Shown here: positions 53,800 to 64,000 of the stretch, piece after piece
Position numbering within the stretch: position 1 is the first letter of the stretch
Layout of the letters: each line of letters starts with the position of its first letter
Assembly: GCA_030584005.1 (NCBI GenBank)
Contig: CP129486.1
Coordinates: forward strand, 1,429,556-1,493,555
DNA from: Bdellovibrionota bacterium
Lineage (GTDB): Bacteria; Bdellovibrionota_C; UBA2361; JAFLCA01
Reading direction: 5' to 3'
DNA: 64,000 nt
Program-made: the position numbers and the translations under genes
The notes under the pieces: generated by a model
Seen by the model: the letters and a program-made list of their open reading frames with translations, nothing else
What the model was told of the DNA's origin: nothing
Databases searched by the model: none

Positions 53800-54657
53800 T
53801 TAATTAGTCCCTGTGTTCATTTTTTCTTCCATTCTCTGAAAGAAATCAATCTCTACCTCTTCGGGGGTACGATATCCGATGGAAGAGTGGGGTCTCCCTG
53901 TATTGTACTCGATTCTCCACTTGTCGATTTTCACCTTTGCATCAGCTATGGATGAGAACAGCTCTGCATGGAGGCACTCATGACGGAAGGTTCCGTTGAG
54001 CGATTCGATGAATGCGTTCTGCGTTGGCTTGCCGGGTTGGATGAAGTGGAGTCGAATGCCACTCTTGTCGCTCCAGGCCTTCAGCGCCTTGCATATGAAC
54101 TCGGGGCCATTATCAACTGTGATTACCTGTGGCAAGCCGCGGACAATGGCGAGCCTCTGCAGGACGCGAATCACCTGTGCAGCGGGTAGGGAGGATCCGA
54201 CTTCGACTGCGGGCGAAAATCGCGAGCAGAGGTCAACCAAGGTGAGACAACGGAACTTTCTTCCTGATGAGAGGGAATCATGCACAAAATCCATTGCCCA
54301 ATGCTGATTCGGCTCACTCGGTACTGGCAGCGACTCCCGCTCTCGAACGATGCGCCTTGCCCGTTTTTTGCGGCGTAATGCAAGATTTAGGAGCCGGCAA
54401 AGCCTCTCTACTCGCTTGTGGTTCACCTTCCAGCCGCGACGCAAAAGGAGCTGAAAAAGAAGCGGACAGCCGTACTTAGGCTTCTTCACGGCAAGCTCAT
54501 AGAGCTCCGCTCGAAGCTTCAAATTCCGATCCAGCCGCTTCTTATACCGCAGAACAGCTCTCGATATGTTCACGATTTTGCACGCCTGACGCTCGCTCAT
54601 CTGATGCTTTGCGCCCAGATATCGAACTGCCTCTCGCTTGGCCTCAGGCGTTACCAT
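53800..54657 (-). CDS. IS3-family transposase OrfB, copy 2
   Basis: Identical in sequence to the copy 1 OrfB (285 aa, DDE motifs WAMDFVHDSL, ITVDNGPEF, NAFIESLNG). The A7 slippery run for OrfAB fusion is retained at 54658-54664. Two intact copies mean either could move the segment between them. Confidence 0.95.
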   Translation of the reverse strand: MVTPEAKREAVRYLGAKHQMSERQACKIVNISRAVLRYKKRLDRNLKLRAELYELAVKKPKYGCPLLFQLLLRRGWKVNHKRVERLCRLLNLALRRKKRARRIVRERESLPVPSEPNQHWAMDFVHDSLSSGRKFRCLTLVDLCSRFSPAVEVGSSLPAAQVIRVLQRLAIVRGLPQVITVDNGPEFICKALKAWSDKSGIRLHFIQPGKPTQNAFIESLNGTFRHECLHAELFSSIADAKVKIDKWRIEYNTGRPHSSIGYRTPEEVEIDFFQRMEEKMNTGTN

Positions 54658-54917
54658 TTTTTTGAGGAGATATCCTTCAGAGCTATAATCTCGAGTACTT
54701 GATCCGCCACAATGCGCTTGAGCTTCGAATTCTCAGCCTCAAGCTCCCTCAGCCGAATCGCGTCACTTACCTCTAGCCCTTCGTACTTCTTGCGCCAGTT
54801 ATAGAACGTCGCATCGCTCATCCCGTGCTTGCGGCATAGATCCCCAATCGCAACTCCCGCTTCAGCTTCCTTCAGTATCGTAATGATCTTCTCAACACTC
54901 CATTTCCCTTTCCTCAT
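54651..54917 (-). CDS. IS3-family transposase OrfA, copy 2
   Basis: Identical to the copy 1 OrfA (88 aa, HTH plus zipper, ending SSKKW). It has the same GGAGG ribosome-binding site, and the only base difference seen between the copies lies upstream of it. Confidence 0.95.
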   Translation of the reverse strand: MRKGKWSVEKIITILKEAEAGVAIGDLCRKHGMSDATFYNWRKKYEGLEVSDAIRLRELEAENSKLKRIVADQVLEIIALKDISSKKW

Positions 54918-55048
54918 TTGTTCCTCCTTTCAATCATTTACGACAGAAGGAACTAATCTCAAAGCGGATCAGATTTCGGGGGGAAGCTCAGGGCTAACAA
55001 ATCCTGAAAATTTCTTTTCCATACTAATGGTGCTATATTTTTCGGACG

Positions 55049-55915
55049 ATGCGCAAAGCTTTTTCACAGCAAACGCCTTCCTTTAAATTACCGCGTGCTC
55101 CGAACTCAATTACCAAGGGGAGCAGCTTACGAACACTCTTAGATTCCGACGCCATCAACTGTCTTGCTCACAATATATCCTTAGTTTATCCGAGTTTTGA
55201 TAAGGCTCGATTCAAAAGATTTGCGGCTTCGGGATTAGCAGACCTTGAACTTCTTCAACGTGGACGACATTTATCGAAAGCATTATTTGAATTTCTTCCC
55301 AAACCTTATAACAAGGCTGTTAAGGTTCTAATCAAATCCCTTACTCCGCCCCTAACTCAGACAGAACAGAACGGCTTAGGAGTATTTTTCTATTTACCGC
55401 ATGTATGTTTTGTTCGTGAATTCGGACTAAATGCAGACATGAATGCTGGGAAGGATCCATTCGAAATCTCAATGAACGCGCAATATGAATTGACCAGAAG
55501 ATTCAGCGCTGAATTTTCCATGAGGGTGTTTCTTATAAATCACCAAGAGAGAACCATGAAGCAATTAATTGCTTGGACCCAAGATTCTTGTCCGCATGTG
55601 CGCAGGCTCTGTTCTGAAGGAAGTCGTCCGCGCTTACCCTGGGCAACAAGAATCCCTAACTTCATAAAAGATCCTACCCCTTGCCTTCAAATACTAGAAT
55701 GTTTGAAAGATGACCCTGAAATATATGTTCGACGAAGTGTTGCGAATCATCTGGGCGATATCGCAAAGGATCACAAGGAGCTTGCTCTTTCAGTATGCGA
55801 GTCCTGGCTACAAGGCGCTTCCGATGATAGAAAGTGGGTAATTAGACACGCATTGCGTTATCTTGCAAAAAAGAACGATCGCGCAACATTAAAACTTAGA
55901 GCATTAGCCGCATAA
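55049..55915 (+). CDS. AlkC/AlkD-like DNA alkylation repair protein
   Basis: 288 aa, HEAT-like helical repeats. The stretch MKQLIAWTQDSCPHVRRLCS, then EGSRPRLPWATRIPNF and DDPEIYVRRSVANHLGDIAK, matches the AlkC DNA glycosylase family, which removes 3-methyl purines. It starts 58 bp from the end of IS copy 2. TATATT near 55033 could be a -10 for an IS-linked promoter. AT-rich compared with the core. A repair enzyme or a defence-island passenger. Confidence 0.8.
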   Translation: MRKAFSQQTPSFKLPRAPNSITKGSSLRTLLDSDAINCLAHNISLVYPSFDKARFKRFAASGLADLELLQRGRHLSKALFEFLPKPYNKAVKVLIKSLTPPLTQTEQNGLGVFFYLPHVCFVREFGLNADMNAGKDPFEISMNAQYELTRRFSAEFSMRVFLINHQERTMKQLIAWTQDSCPHVRRLCSEGSRPRLPWATRIPNFIKDPTPCLQILECLKDDPEIYVRRSVANHLGDIAKDHKELALSVCESWLQGASDDRKWVIRHALRYLAKKNDRATLKLRALAA

Positions 55916-56214
55916 AATTTGATTTCAAGAAATTTCAGAATTACCCCAAAATTAAATGCAAAAAGGGTGCATGATTTTATGAAACCCTCATTTTATGCGG
56001 GTTTTAAGGGGCTCAGAAACTCCACCCAGTTTTTCCCGCTCGGCGCTCGGGCCCAGGGGCTAACGCCCCTCGCGCCTGTTCAGCGCTTCACCCCTGCGAA
56101 TCAGAATTTCACACTCTTTCAAAAATTGGATGCTGCTCGGATGCCGCGAAAAAACATCCATTAGTAATTTAGTATGTTAGTTCAGCAGAGATACTCCACC
56201 CCATGTCCAAAAAA
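55916..56214. other. Intergenic stretch with repeat R1
   Basis: About 300 bases with no gene. It contains repeat R1 (55933-56027) and a partial third copy of its right end at 56181-56205 (ATACTCCACCCCATG), which abuts the fic stop. Confidence 0.6.
55933..56027. repeat. Repeat R1 of a ~95-bp family
   Basis: Starts TTTCAGAATTACCCCAA, contains AAGGGTGCA near the middle and ends TCAGAAACTCCACCC. The same frame of motifs makes up R2 at 57194-57290, on the other side of fic and in the same orientation. Confidence 0.8.
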
Positions 56215-57129
56215 TTACTTCTTCAGGCTGTTAAGGTAATCCGCCACGGATTTTTCCGTAGCTAGCCAGTTGCGAGACTTCTTGTGTGCGTCAATCTTCC
56301 CTTGGCGAGCCAACAAGCTTAGGTACTCTTGGGAGTAGGGAAGTTTCTTGGCGAGAGTCGACAAGGCGACATATTCATCGCCACCAAGCGCTCCGCAGCT
56401 CTCAAGGTATAAATCTAGGGAACGCTCTAACGCTTGAGCAATGAGCAGAATGAATGATTTATAATCTCCTTTGTTTGCTAAATTTAGAGAGCGGTAATAC
56501 TGCTTTCTGTTATTCTTCAAAATGATCGCCGGAGGGTAGCCAGACTTCATTAATAAAAGATTCATTAACAGCCGAGCAGTTCTTCCATTGCCGTCAAAAA
56601 AAGGATGAATCCAAACAAATTGATGGTGAAATCTGGCTACCAATTCTACATGGTCTAGCTTGTCGGGGTTCTCGTTTGCATAGTCCACGAGATCCTTCAT
56701 CAGCCCACTAACTTTTAGATTATTGGGAGGGATAAAATTAGCGCCGAGTATGCGCACCTGTCCGTTTCGATATTTGCCTGCAAATTCAGATTCAATATTT
56801 TCTAGCACTAGACTATGGATGCGGAAGACATCTTCTTCCTTTAGTGAGTACTTCGGCTTTGCCAGCTCTTCGACATAGTAGATAGCCTTTTCATGGTTTT
56901 TTGCCTCGAAGTGCTCTCGTAGATTCTTGCCCTTTATCGTGATGCCCTGCTCAAGAACCAACCTGGTTTCCTGAAGAGTGAGGGTATTTCCTTCAATCGC
57001 GTTAGAATTATACGTCCATTCGATAGCGAGGTCAGACTTAAGGCGCTTGAGCGCCGCTTGGGGAAGTGGACGTAATTTGCCCAGCTGTCTTTTCTTAATT
57101 TCTATTCTTTCGAGTATCTTTTGTGTCAT
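56215..57129 (-). CDS. fic: Fic-domain AMPylase with C-terminal HTH
   Basis: 304 aa from ATG 57129. The Fic motif HPFFDGNGRTAR lies at 175-186, and the inhibitory motif SNAIEGN at 42-48 makes it class II (N-terminal autoinhibition). Fic enzymes transfer AMP or related groups to target proteins. A C-terminal ~60 residues (YVALSTLAKKLPYSQEYLSL, RQGKIDAHKKSRNWLATEKS) form a winged-HTH-like domain. A palindromic operator overlaps its promoter and start, suggesting autoregulation. No separate antitoxin gene is seen. Confidence 0.92.
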   Translation of the reverse strand: MTQKILERIEIKKRQLGKLRPLPQAALKRLKSDLAIEWTYNSNAIEGNTLTLQETRLVLEQGITIKGKNLREHFEAKNHEKAIYYVEELAKPKYSLKEEDVFRIHSLVLENIESEFAGKYRNGQVRILGANFIPPNNLKVSGLMKDLVDYANENPDKLDHVELVARFHHQFVWIHPFFDGNGRTARLLMNLLLMKSGYPPAIILKNNRKQYYRSLNLANKGDYKSFILLIAQALERSLDLYLESCGALGGDEYVALSTLAKKLPYSQEYLSLLARQGKIDAHKKSRNWLATEKSVADYLNSLKK

Positions 57130-57172
57130 ATCGGATAGCCCCAATTCTACACATATCCGATATTAAGCGCAA
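57128..57172 (-). promoter_or_regulatory. fic promoter with palindromic operator
   Basis: On the minus strand, TTGCGC (57172-57167), a 17-nt spacer and TAGAAT (57149-57144). Two 10-bp half-sites, ATATCGGATA (57128-57137) and TATCCGATAT (57154-57163), are perfect inverted repeats 16 nt apart. One lies inside the spacer, the other overlaps the ATG. The leader would be only ~8 nt, without a ribosome-binding site. Confidence 0.7.
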
Positions 57173-57193
57173 GGATTCTCATATTTCAGGAGC

Positions 57194-57290
57194 TTTCAGA
57201 ATTACCCCAACATTGGGTGCAAATGAAGGGTGCACAACATCAGAGAAACACCATTTTTGTTGTGTTTTGAGAGGTTCAGTTACTCCACCC
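57194..57290. repeat. Repeat R2 of a ~95-bp family
   Basis: Starts TTTCAGAATTACCCCAA, contains GGGTGCA twice and ends TCAGTTACTCCACCC. It lies just upstream of the fic promoter. See R1. Confidence 0.8.
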
Positions 57291-57406
57291 CATCCGCCTC
57301 TTTTAATATTGAGGTCTCGCTTTGCGAGCCTTCAAAATGAAAAAGGCGAGATGGCCTCGAGCCCTGAGCGCCCACGATCTTAGGCCATTATCCCAAAGCC
57401 CAGTGC

Positions 57407-57826
57407 GCGAAAGGGCGGGCGGACTGTGCACACCGCGCAATTGCCCTTACCTTTCGATCCTTTATTCTCACTTTCATTCCGCCCGGCAGGTCATCAAAGA
57501 TCACGAGTCGAAGAGCTCTTCTAAGGAGCCCATCAACGAAAGCCGGCACAAAAGAGGCTTTGCCGTAGCCATCATCAACATTGCAAACGCAGGCTCCAAG
57601 GAGGCTATAAGCCCTCCAGAACGACTGCCCACTTGCCCTTCAAGAGGACGATATCCACATGCGAGGTGATTCCCTTTTTCATGCGCTCATCGATTTCGCT
57701 GCAGTCATGAAAAACCTCGTGGAGATCACCCGCACCAACAACATCGCAGCCATGGCCGTTTTCGATCAGGAGAGCCTCAAGAATGAGCTTGCCCCTGTCA
57801 TAGAGAAACTAACGGGTAACCCGTAG
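57407..57826 (+). pseudogene. Decayed or frameshifted coding remnant
   Basis: One frame reads VAIINIANAGSKEAI up to about 57615. A second frame then takes over with DDIHMRGDSLFHALIDFA and ends with AVFDQESLKNELAPVIEKLT at TAG 57826. The second part alone could be a 55-aa gene from ATG 57659. Both halves look protein-like but break near 57605-57625. Family unknown. Nothing clear is seen in 57291-57406 or 57827-57967. Confidence 0.4.
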
Positions 57827-57967
57827 CTGGTTGGCCTCTGAAGGCATTGGCATTTGAAGCGAAGTAGCTCAGCTGGGCTCAGCCATCAATCAGGGAGGTG
57901 CCGTGGCCATGCGAGACCGGCCGAAGGGGTCCGGCGCCGCGAAGGAACCCGGTGCTGGCCGGACTCG

Positions 57968-58765
57968 TTATCCCAGGCTAGGTGAGCTCGGAGGCCAGGA
58001 GATCATCCACTGCTTAAGGTGGATAAGTGGCTGCTGGGGCACTACAAGATAACGCGCGTCTGGACGATCGAGTTCCGCAATCATGGCGATTACCAAGGAA
58101 AATGACACTGCAAGTAGGAAGGTGGCCAACGTTCGGCGCGATCCCGCGATGGCCGTTTGGTAGCCGATCCCAAACATACCGAGTGCGACGAGCGATAGCA
58201 GGATGCACCAAATGACCGTGGGCACCCCCAGATGAAGACCCACGGTCACACGCAGGGCGTGCAGGCTCATCATCTCATTCAACGCTTCGATATAGAGCGC
58301 CCCGACATCTGAGTTCATATCCCTTCGGGCATTCGCTACCGCCTTGCTCCACAGAGCGGTCTGAATCTGCTCCGACTCCGTGATGGCGGAGCCGATCTCC
58401 TCAATGGTCCGAGACTGCACTGCCAAAACACGCAGCTCAACATACCTCTTAAGGAGGCTCACCGCTTCTGCGTGATCATTGGGGGAGAGGAACTCAGAGC
58501 GTAGAAAAATCGTGCGAAGCACATTGGCTTCATCTCGTACGAGCTCTTTACGTGAATCAAACCGCTCGGTAACAATCGCGAAAGTGAAGGCAAGGATAAA
58601 GGCGAGGAGCCCCATCGTGGTGCCAGAAATCGCAGAGACCGGGGCTTCCTTTTCATTCTTTGAATGGCGGTGAATAAAGCGACCAACGCGGAAGCCGACC
58701 TCAATCGAACACACGATAATGAGTACTGATAAGGTGAAGATAAGCTCAATAGGAATGTGCCTCAT
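57968..58765 (-). CDS. Bestrophin-like (DUF4239) membrane protein
   Basis: 265 aa from ATG 58765. Two hydrophobic helices at the N-terminus (IELIFTLSVLIIVCSIEVGF, TTMGLLAFILAFTFAIVTER), a helical cytoplasmic-looking middle, and two more helices near the C-terminus. It ends with ELDRPDARYLVVPQQPLIHL, typical of DUF4239 proteins, which are thought to resemble bestrophin channels. Role unknown. It lies alone. Confidence 0.85.
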   Translation of the reverse strand: MRHIPIELIFTLSVLIIVCSIEVGFRVGRFIHRHSKNEKEAPVSAISGTTMGLLAFILAFTFAIVTERFDSRKELVRDEANVLRTIFLRSEFLSPNDHAEAVSLLKRYVELRVLAVQSRTIEEIGSAITESEQIQTALWSKAVANARRDMNSDVGALYIEALNEMMSLHALRVTVGLHLGVPTVIWCILLSLVALGMFGIGYQTAIAGSRRTLATFLLAVSFSLVIAMIAELDRPDARYLVVPQQPLIHLKQWMISWPPSSPSLG

Positions 58766-59006
58766 AGCATTTAGATCCTGTCGGCAATCCAACCTTAATA
58801 AACTTGCAGAGTGCCCATCCTAGTTAAGCCTTGGGTCAATAGCAATTGCGGGTGCGGCGTGCGCGTCCCTACTACGCACCTACAAGCTGGATGTGTTGCT
58901 CGGTCGCCCACGCGACGAAGAAAGCGGCCGCCCTCCCGCAGCCCACTTTTTCGATCTACTGCTCTTGTGGGCCTTCACGCACCTCGGTGATATCCACCAA
59001 AACAGG

Positions 59007-59705
59007 TCAGCCCTTCATCGCTGAGATGATGAGATATAAGCCGGCGGGGTACTCATCCAGCATTCCGGCCCTTTTCGTTTCCTCAATGACTAATCCCGCG
59101 CCCTTGAGTGCCGCGTACAGGTCAGGGATCGTATGTAGGTATAAAGTGGTGTTCGTCAGCTTCCTGCCATCTCCCAGGTCAAAGTCCCCGATGATTAACC
59201 CATCCTTCTCCTCATATCTCGAGTAAAAGCCCCGGCGCACATCATACGTTTCAGGATTGGCCGTAATGATCAGACAAGACCCGTGAGGTTTTAGAACGCG
59301 AGACATCTCGGCTGCTGCGCGGAGAGGGCTTGCCAAGTGCGACCAAACCCAGAATGAGATCGCGGCATCAAATGTTGCGGCTTCGAACGGTAATCGATAC
59401 GCATCGCCACTCTCAAAACTCCTTCTTGGCGCTGCGTACTGTTTCTTGGCACGAGCGATCAGCGGCTCCGAAAGGTCAACTCCGTAGTAATCAATCTCAG
59501 AGGGCACTAGCGTAGAAAGAATGCCTTGGCCACAGCCGATATCGACTACGTTTGTGGGTCTCCGCTGCGCAAGCCAACTTCGCACCTCAGGGAAGAGCTC
59601 CTTCTCCCTGCTGCCCTCAGGGTTGGGGGTCTCAACCCACTCAGACCATTCGCCGGCAAGTTGTTCTCCGTACAGAACAGGTTCTTTGGAGCCAGATGTT
59701 TCCAT
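59007..59705 (-). CDS. SAM-dependent class I methyltransferase
   Basis: 232 aa from ATG 59705 (CAGGA, 6 nt spacing; the longer frame to 59873 has a non-family N-terminus). Motif I is VVDIGCGQGI, the acidic loop is YYGVDLSEPLI, and motif post-I GDAYRLPFEAATFDA and the SRVLKPHG block follow. UbiE/COQ5-like small-molecule methyltransferase; substrate unknown. No pathway neighbours. Confidence 0.88.
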   Translation of the reverse strand: METSGSKEPVLYGEQLAGEWSEWVETPNPEGSREKELFPEVRSWLAQRRPTNVVDIGCGQGILSTLVPSEIDYYGVDLSEPLIARAKKQYAAPRRSFESGDAYRLPFEAATFDAAISFWVWSHLASPLRAAAEMSRVLKPHGSCLIITANPETYDVRRGFYSRYEEKDGLIIGDFDLGDGRKLTNTTLYLHTIPDLYAALKGAGLVIEETKRAGMLDEYPAGLYLIISAMKG

Positions 59706-62388
<2,683 letters not shown>

Positions 62389-62645
62389 CTTGACATGTGC
62401 GTGGACCGGTCTGCGTAGCGGCATGGTGCCCGCACGGGAATGCTTTGAGGCGGCTGAACAAAGGCCGTGGATAGCCCGTATTCAACGCATCCCCAGTATT
62501 GGCCAATAATTACAGACGCTTTCCCCCTCCAGCGGGGTGGGCTCCAGGCAGTGGTGCGGCGAAGCCTCCAAGCCCCGTCGGCATTGCCATGTCGCCCGAG
62601 CAGGCGGCGTTGAGTAGCGCTCAGGATGCGCGTATTCTCCCGCGC
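62389..62645. other. Intergenic stretch with repeat remnants
   Basis: About 255 bases. It holds a second copy of the GCGGCTGAACAA motif (62444-62471) fused to a degenerate, inverted type 2 palindrome (62469-62496). No clear terminator for katG was found. Confidence 0.5.
62444..62496. repeat. Dispersed repeat, motif plus type 2 palindrome remnant (copy C)
   Basis: TTTGAGGCGGCTGAACAAAG and following bases match 24610-24637. The next part, read on the minus strand, CTGGGGATGCGTTGAATACG, matches CTAGGGATACGGTGAATAAG at 24542. Confidence 0.55.
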
Positions 62646-64000
62646 ATGTCGTTAGCAGTTAATATCCCCCCGCCCGTACCTCCTCTCTCCAAAGAGCAGA
62701 TCATTCCGGCAAAACGGACCATGCTGGCAGCTAAGCTGCCGGACCAGTTTGATGCCCATGCGCCGCTTCGTTTGGCGCTCATTACCCATCGCTTGGCGAT
62801 TACACCGGATGTGTTCATGGGATATGGAGCCGATGGCAATCCCGTTATGGAGGTAAAGGTGAGCCGCGGGCTGATGGAGCGATTAAGACCTCTGCAGGCG
62901 GGAGAGACGACAGTGGTAGATGTACTGCCGCATATTGAACATCTTCTCCCGGCCGCAAGTGAGTTTGCACCGCGAAAGGGGCGCCTCGTGCACCTGTTTC
63001 ATCGGAACTACCGGCGCACTCCCGCTATTTCTCCTGACCGCCTTCGCCCGCATCTTGAGATGATGTACATCTTGAGGCGGGCGTGTGATATCGCAAGGGG
63101 AGAATCTTCAGATCCCTATGGTTTGAACCTGTCGCTCCGCATTTCCGACGGGCGGACAACGCTTTCCGTCCAGGCTCGGCGACGCCCGCCCGCTCAGGTC
63201 GAGGAGATAGTGGGGAAATCAGCCGATGTCGTCCTTGCAAGACGCCTGCGTAACCAAGCTCGGCGCGAGCAGCTCCTCTTTCTCAAGGTGGTCGATCGTC
63301 ATGAGCGGGGTTATCCTTGTGGCGCCATTGCCCGCTGTCTCGGCAGTAACTATGACAAACGCGCCTTGAGTCGTTGGCTCAAAAACGGAACGACCGGGGC
63401 CCACTCCATGCTTCGATACTACCATGAGCGTCATGCCGATCGGGTCGAACAACTCCGGGTGCAACCACTCACCCCTGTGGCAGCATTTGCACTGGGGTGC
63501 TTATGCGGCGGAATGCAGAACAAGAGTCAGAGCCTCAAGCGGTTGAACTTCCTCTACCCTGCCTCCAATGAGCGCTTCACGCGCGGTATCAGCAAGCTTT
63601 TTGGAACGAAGGTAAGTGTGGGCGAGTATGTGCGCCGGGACGGCGTGGTGCATAACGTGGATGATCGCGCCGTGGTCACGGCATGCCGAAACCTCTGCGA
63701 CGACGGAAGGGCAATTCCTCTGGGGCTGCTTGCCACACCTCCGCTCCGTTGTGCGTTTGTGGCCGGCTTCCTCCAGCATAAGCATTCGTTTTCAAGAGTT
63801 GGTTATGTTGCCACGTTCCGAAAGGACAGAAGGAAAGGGGTCCAGTTTGCAAGCATTCTCGCAAGCATCGACATCGTCCCCTTCGTGCACTTTTCGAACG
63901 GGACTTCAGTCATCGTGCGTGATGAGGCATCCCTGCGATTCCTCAAGGCGTTGCGACACGCAGCATGGGAAGCCGGGGGCGCTGGATTCGACGATAGAAT
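62646..64000 (+). CDS. HTH protein with two degenerate LAGLIDADG-like repeats (partial)
   Basis: An open frame of 451 codons from ATG 62646 to the window edge without a stop (ATG 62589 is an alternative start; neither has a clear ribosome-binding site). Residues 220-250 look like an HTH (CGAIARCLGSNYDKRALSRW). Residues 277-330 (PVAAFALGCLCGG, RFTRGISKLFG) and 366-435 (LRCAFVAGFLQHKHSF, FASILASIDIVPFV) resemble the paired repeats of homing endonucleases. The acidic residues of the GxxDxDG core are absent. Perhaps a DNA-binding regulator, as in WhiA. The minus-strand frames here are shadows. Confidence 0.65.
   Translation, partial: MSLAVNIPPPVPPLSKEQIIPAKRTMLAAKLPDQFDAHAPLRLALITHRLAITPDVFMGYGADGNPVMEVKVSRGLMERLRPLQAGETTVVDVLPHIEHLLPAASEFAPRKGRLVHLFHRNYRRTPAISPDRLRPHLEMMYILRRACDIARGESSDPYGLNLSLRISDGRTTLSVQARRRPPAQVEEIVGKSADVVLARRLRNQARREQLLFLKVVDRHERGYPCGAIARCLGSNYDKRALSRWLKNGTTGAHSMLRYYHERHADRVEQLRVQPLTPVAAFALGCLCGGMQNKSQSLKRLNFLYPASNERFTRGISKLFGTKVSVGEYVRRDGVVHNVDDRAVVTACRNLCDDGRAIPLGLLATPPLRCAFVAGFLQHKHSFSRVGYVATFRKDRRKGVQFASILASIDIVPFVHFSNGTSVIVRDEASLRFLKALRHAAWEAGGAGFDDR

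Larger units (their letters stand above)
53771..54990 (-). mobile_element. IS3-family element, copy 2
   Basis: Same 1,220-bp element as copy 1, same orientation, offset 6,468 bp. Ends as in copy 1; both copies are followed by GGGC beyond the TCA end. No simple target duplication. The two copies and the 5.25 kb between them have the layout of a composite transposon. Confidence 0.93.

Noticed and set aside
57861..57895. tRNA-like stretch AGTAGCTCAGCTGGG
   Set aside because: Resembles a D arm, but no anticodon arm, T arm or acceptor stem can be formed around it.

Overview
The window is chromosomal DNA of a Gram-negative bacterium. Outer-membrane biogenesis is shown by an LptE-type lipoprotein, an OmpA-domain protein and several lipoproteins. 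The ribosomal proteins (zinc-cysteine S4, Zn-ribbon S14, C+ L36) and the fused str-S10-spc-alpha supercluster look like a deltaproteobacterium in the broad sense (Desulfobacterota, Myxococcota or Bdellovibrionota-like, probably uncultured). EF-Tu, however, has an atypical switch I. The taxonomic guess is inference.

Region 1 (1-22.0 kb) is a nearly unbroken + strand run: rpsL-rpsG-fusA-tuf-rpsJ-rplC-rplD-rplW-rplB-rpsS-rplV-rpsC-rplP-rpmC-rpsQ-rplN-rplX-rplE-rpsN(Zn)-rpsH-rplF-rplR-rpsE-rpmD-rplO-secY-adk, then a 347-nt gap with a good promoter, then rpmJ-rpsM-rpsK-rpsD-rpoA-rplQ-fabI. map and infA, often found between adk and rpmJ, are absent. It supplies ribosomes, elongation factors, the Sec channel, RNA polymerase alpha and fatty-acid enoyl reduction.

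Region 2 (22-43.8 kb) holds housekeeping and signalling genes: lptE, rpsT, a frameshifted dcd, two hybrid histidine kinases, two receiver proteins (one with Asp replaced by Glu), an M48 peptidase, 5-formyl-THF cyclo-ligase, a YmdB-type phosphodiesterase, an OmpA protein, pyruvate kinase, an adenosine-deaminase-like enzyme, a long bitopic membrane protein, dprA and a DUF486 protein. Its intergenic gaps carry a dispersed palindromic repeat family.

Region 3 (43.87-57.9 kb) is an accessory island beginning at tRNA-His. It contains a GIY-YIG gene, an IS3-type element abutting a truncated tyrosine recombinase, an orphan periplasmic binding protein, and two near-identical 1,220-bp IS3-family copies in the same orientation. 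Between these copies lies a compact five-gene operon: HTH, NurA-like nuclease, HerA-like ATPase, DruA/DUF4338 protein and an AAA ATPase cut off by the IS. This looks like a DNA-processing anti-phage cassette and is the main candidate for an undescribed system. An AlkC-like repair protein, a Fic protein with its own operator, and a pair of ~95-bp repeats follow.

Region 4 (57.9-64 kb) returns to ordinary genes (bestrophin-like membrane protein, methyltransferase, katG). It ends in a long open frame running off the window that looks like an HTH protein with two degenerate LAGLIDADG-like repeats.

Two or three genes (dcd, a small lipoprotein, possibly a decayed frame near 57.6 kb) show single-base frame breaks. 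Assembly indels should be excluded before biological meaning is given to them.
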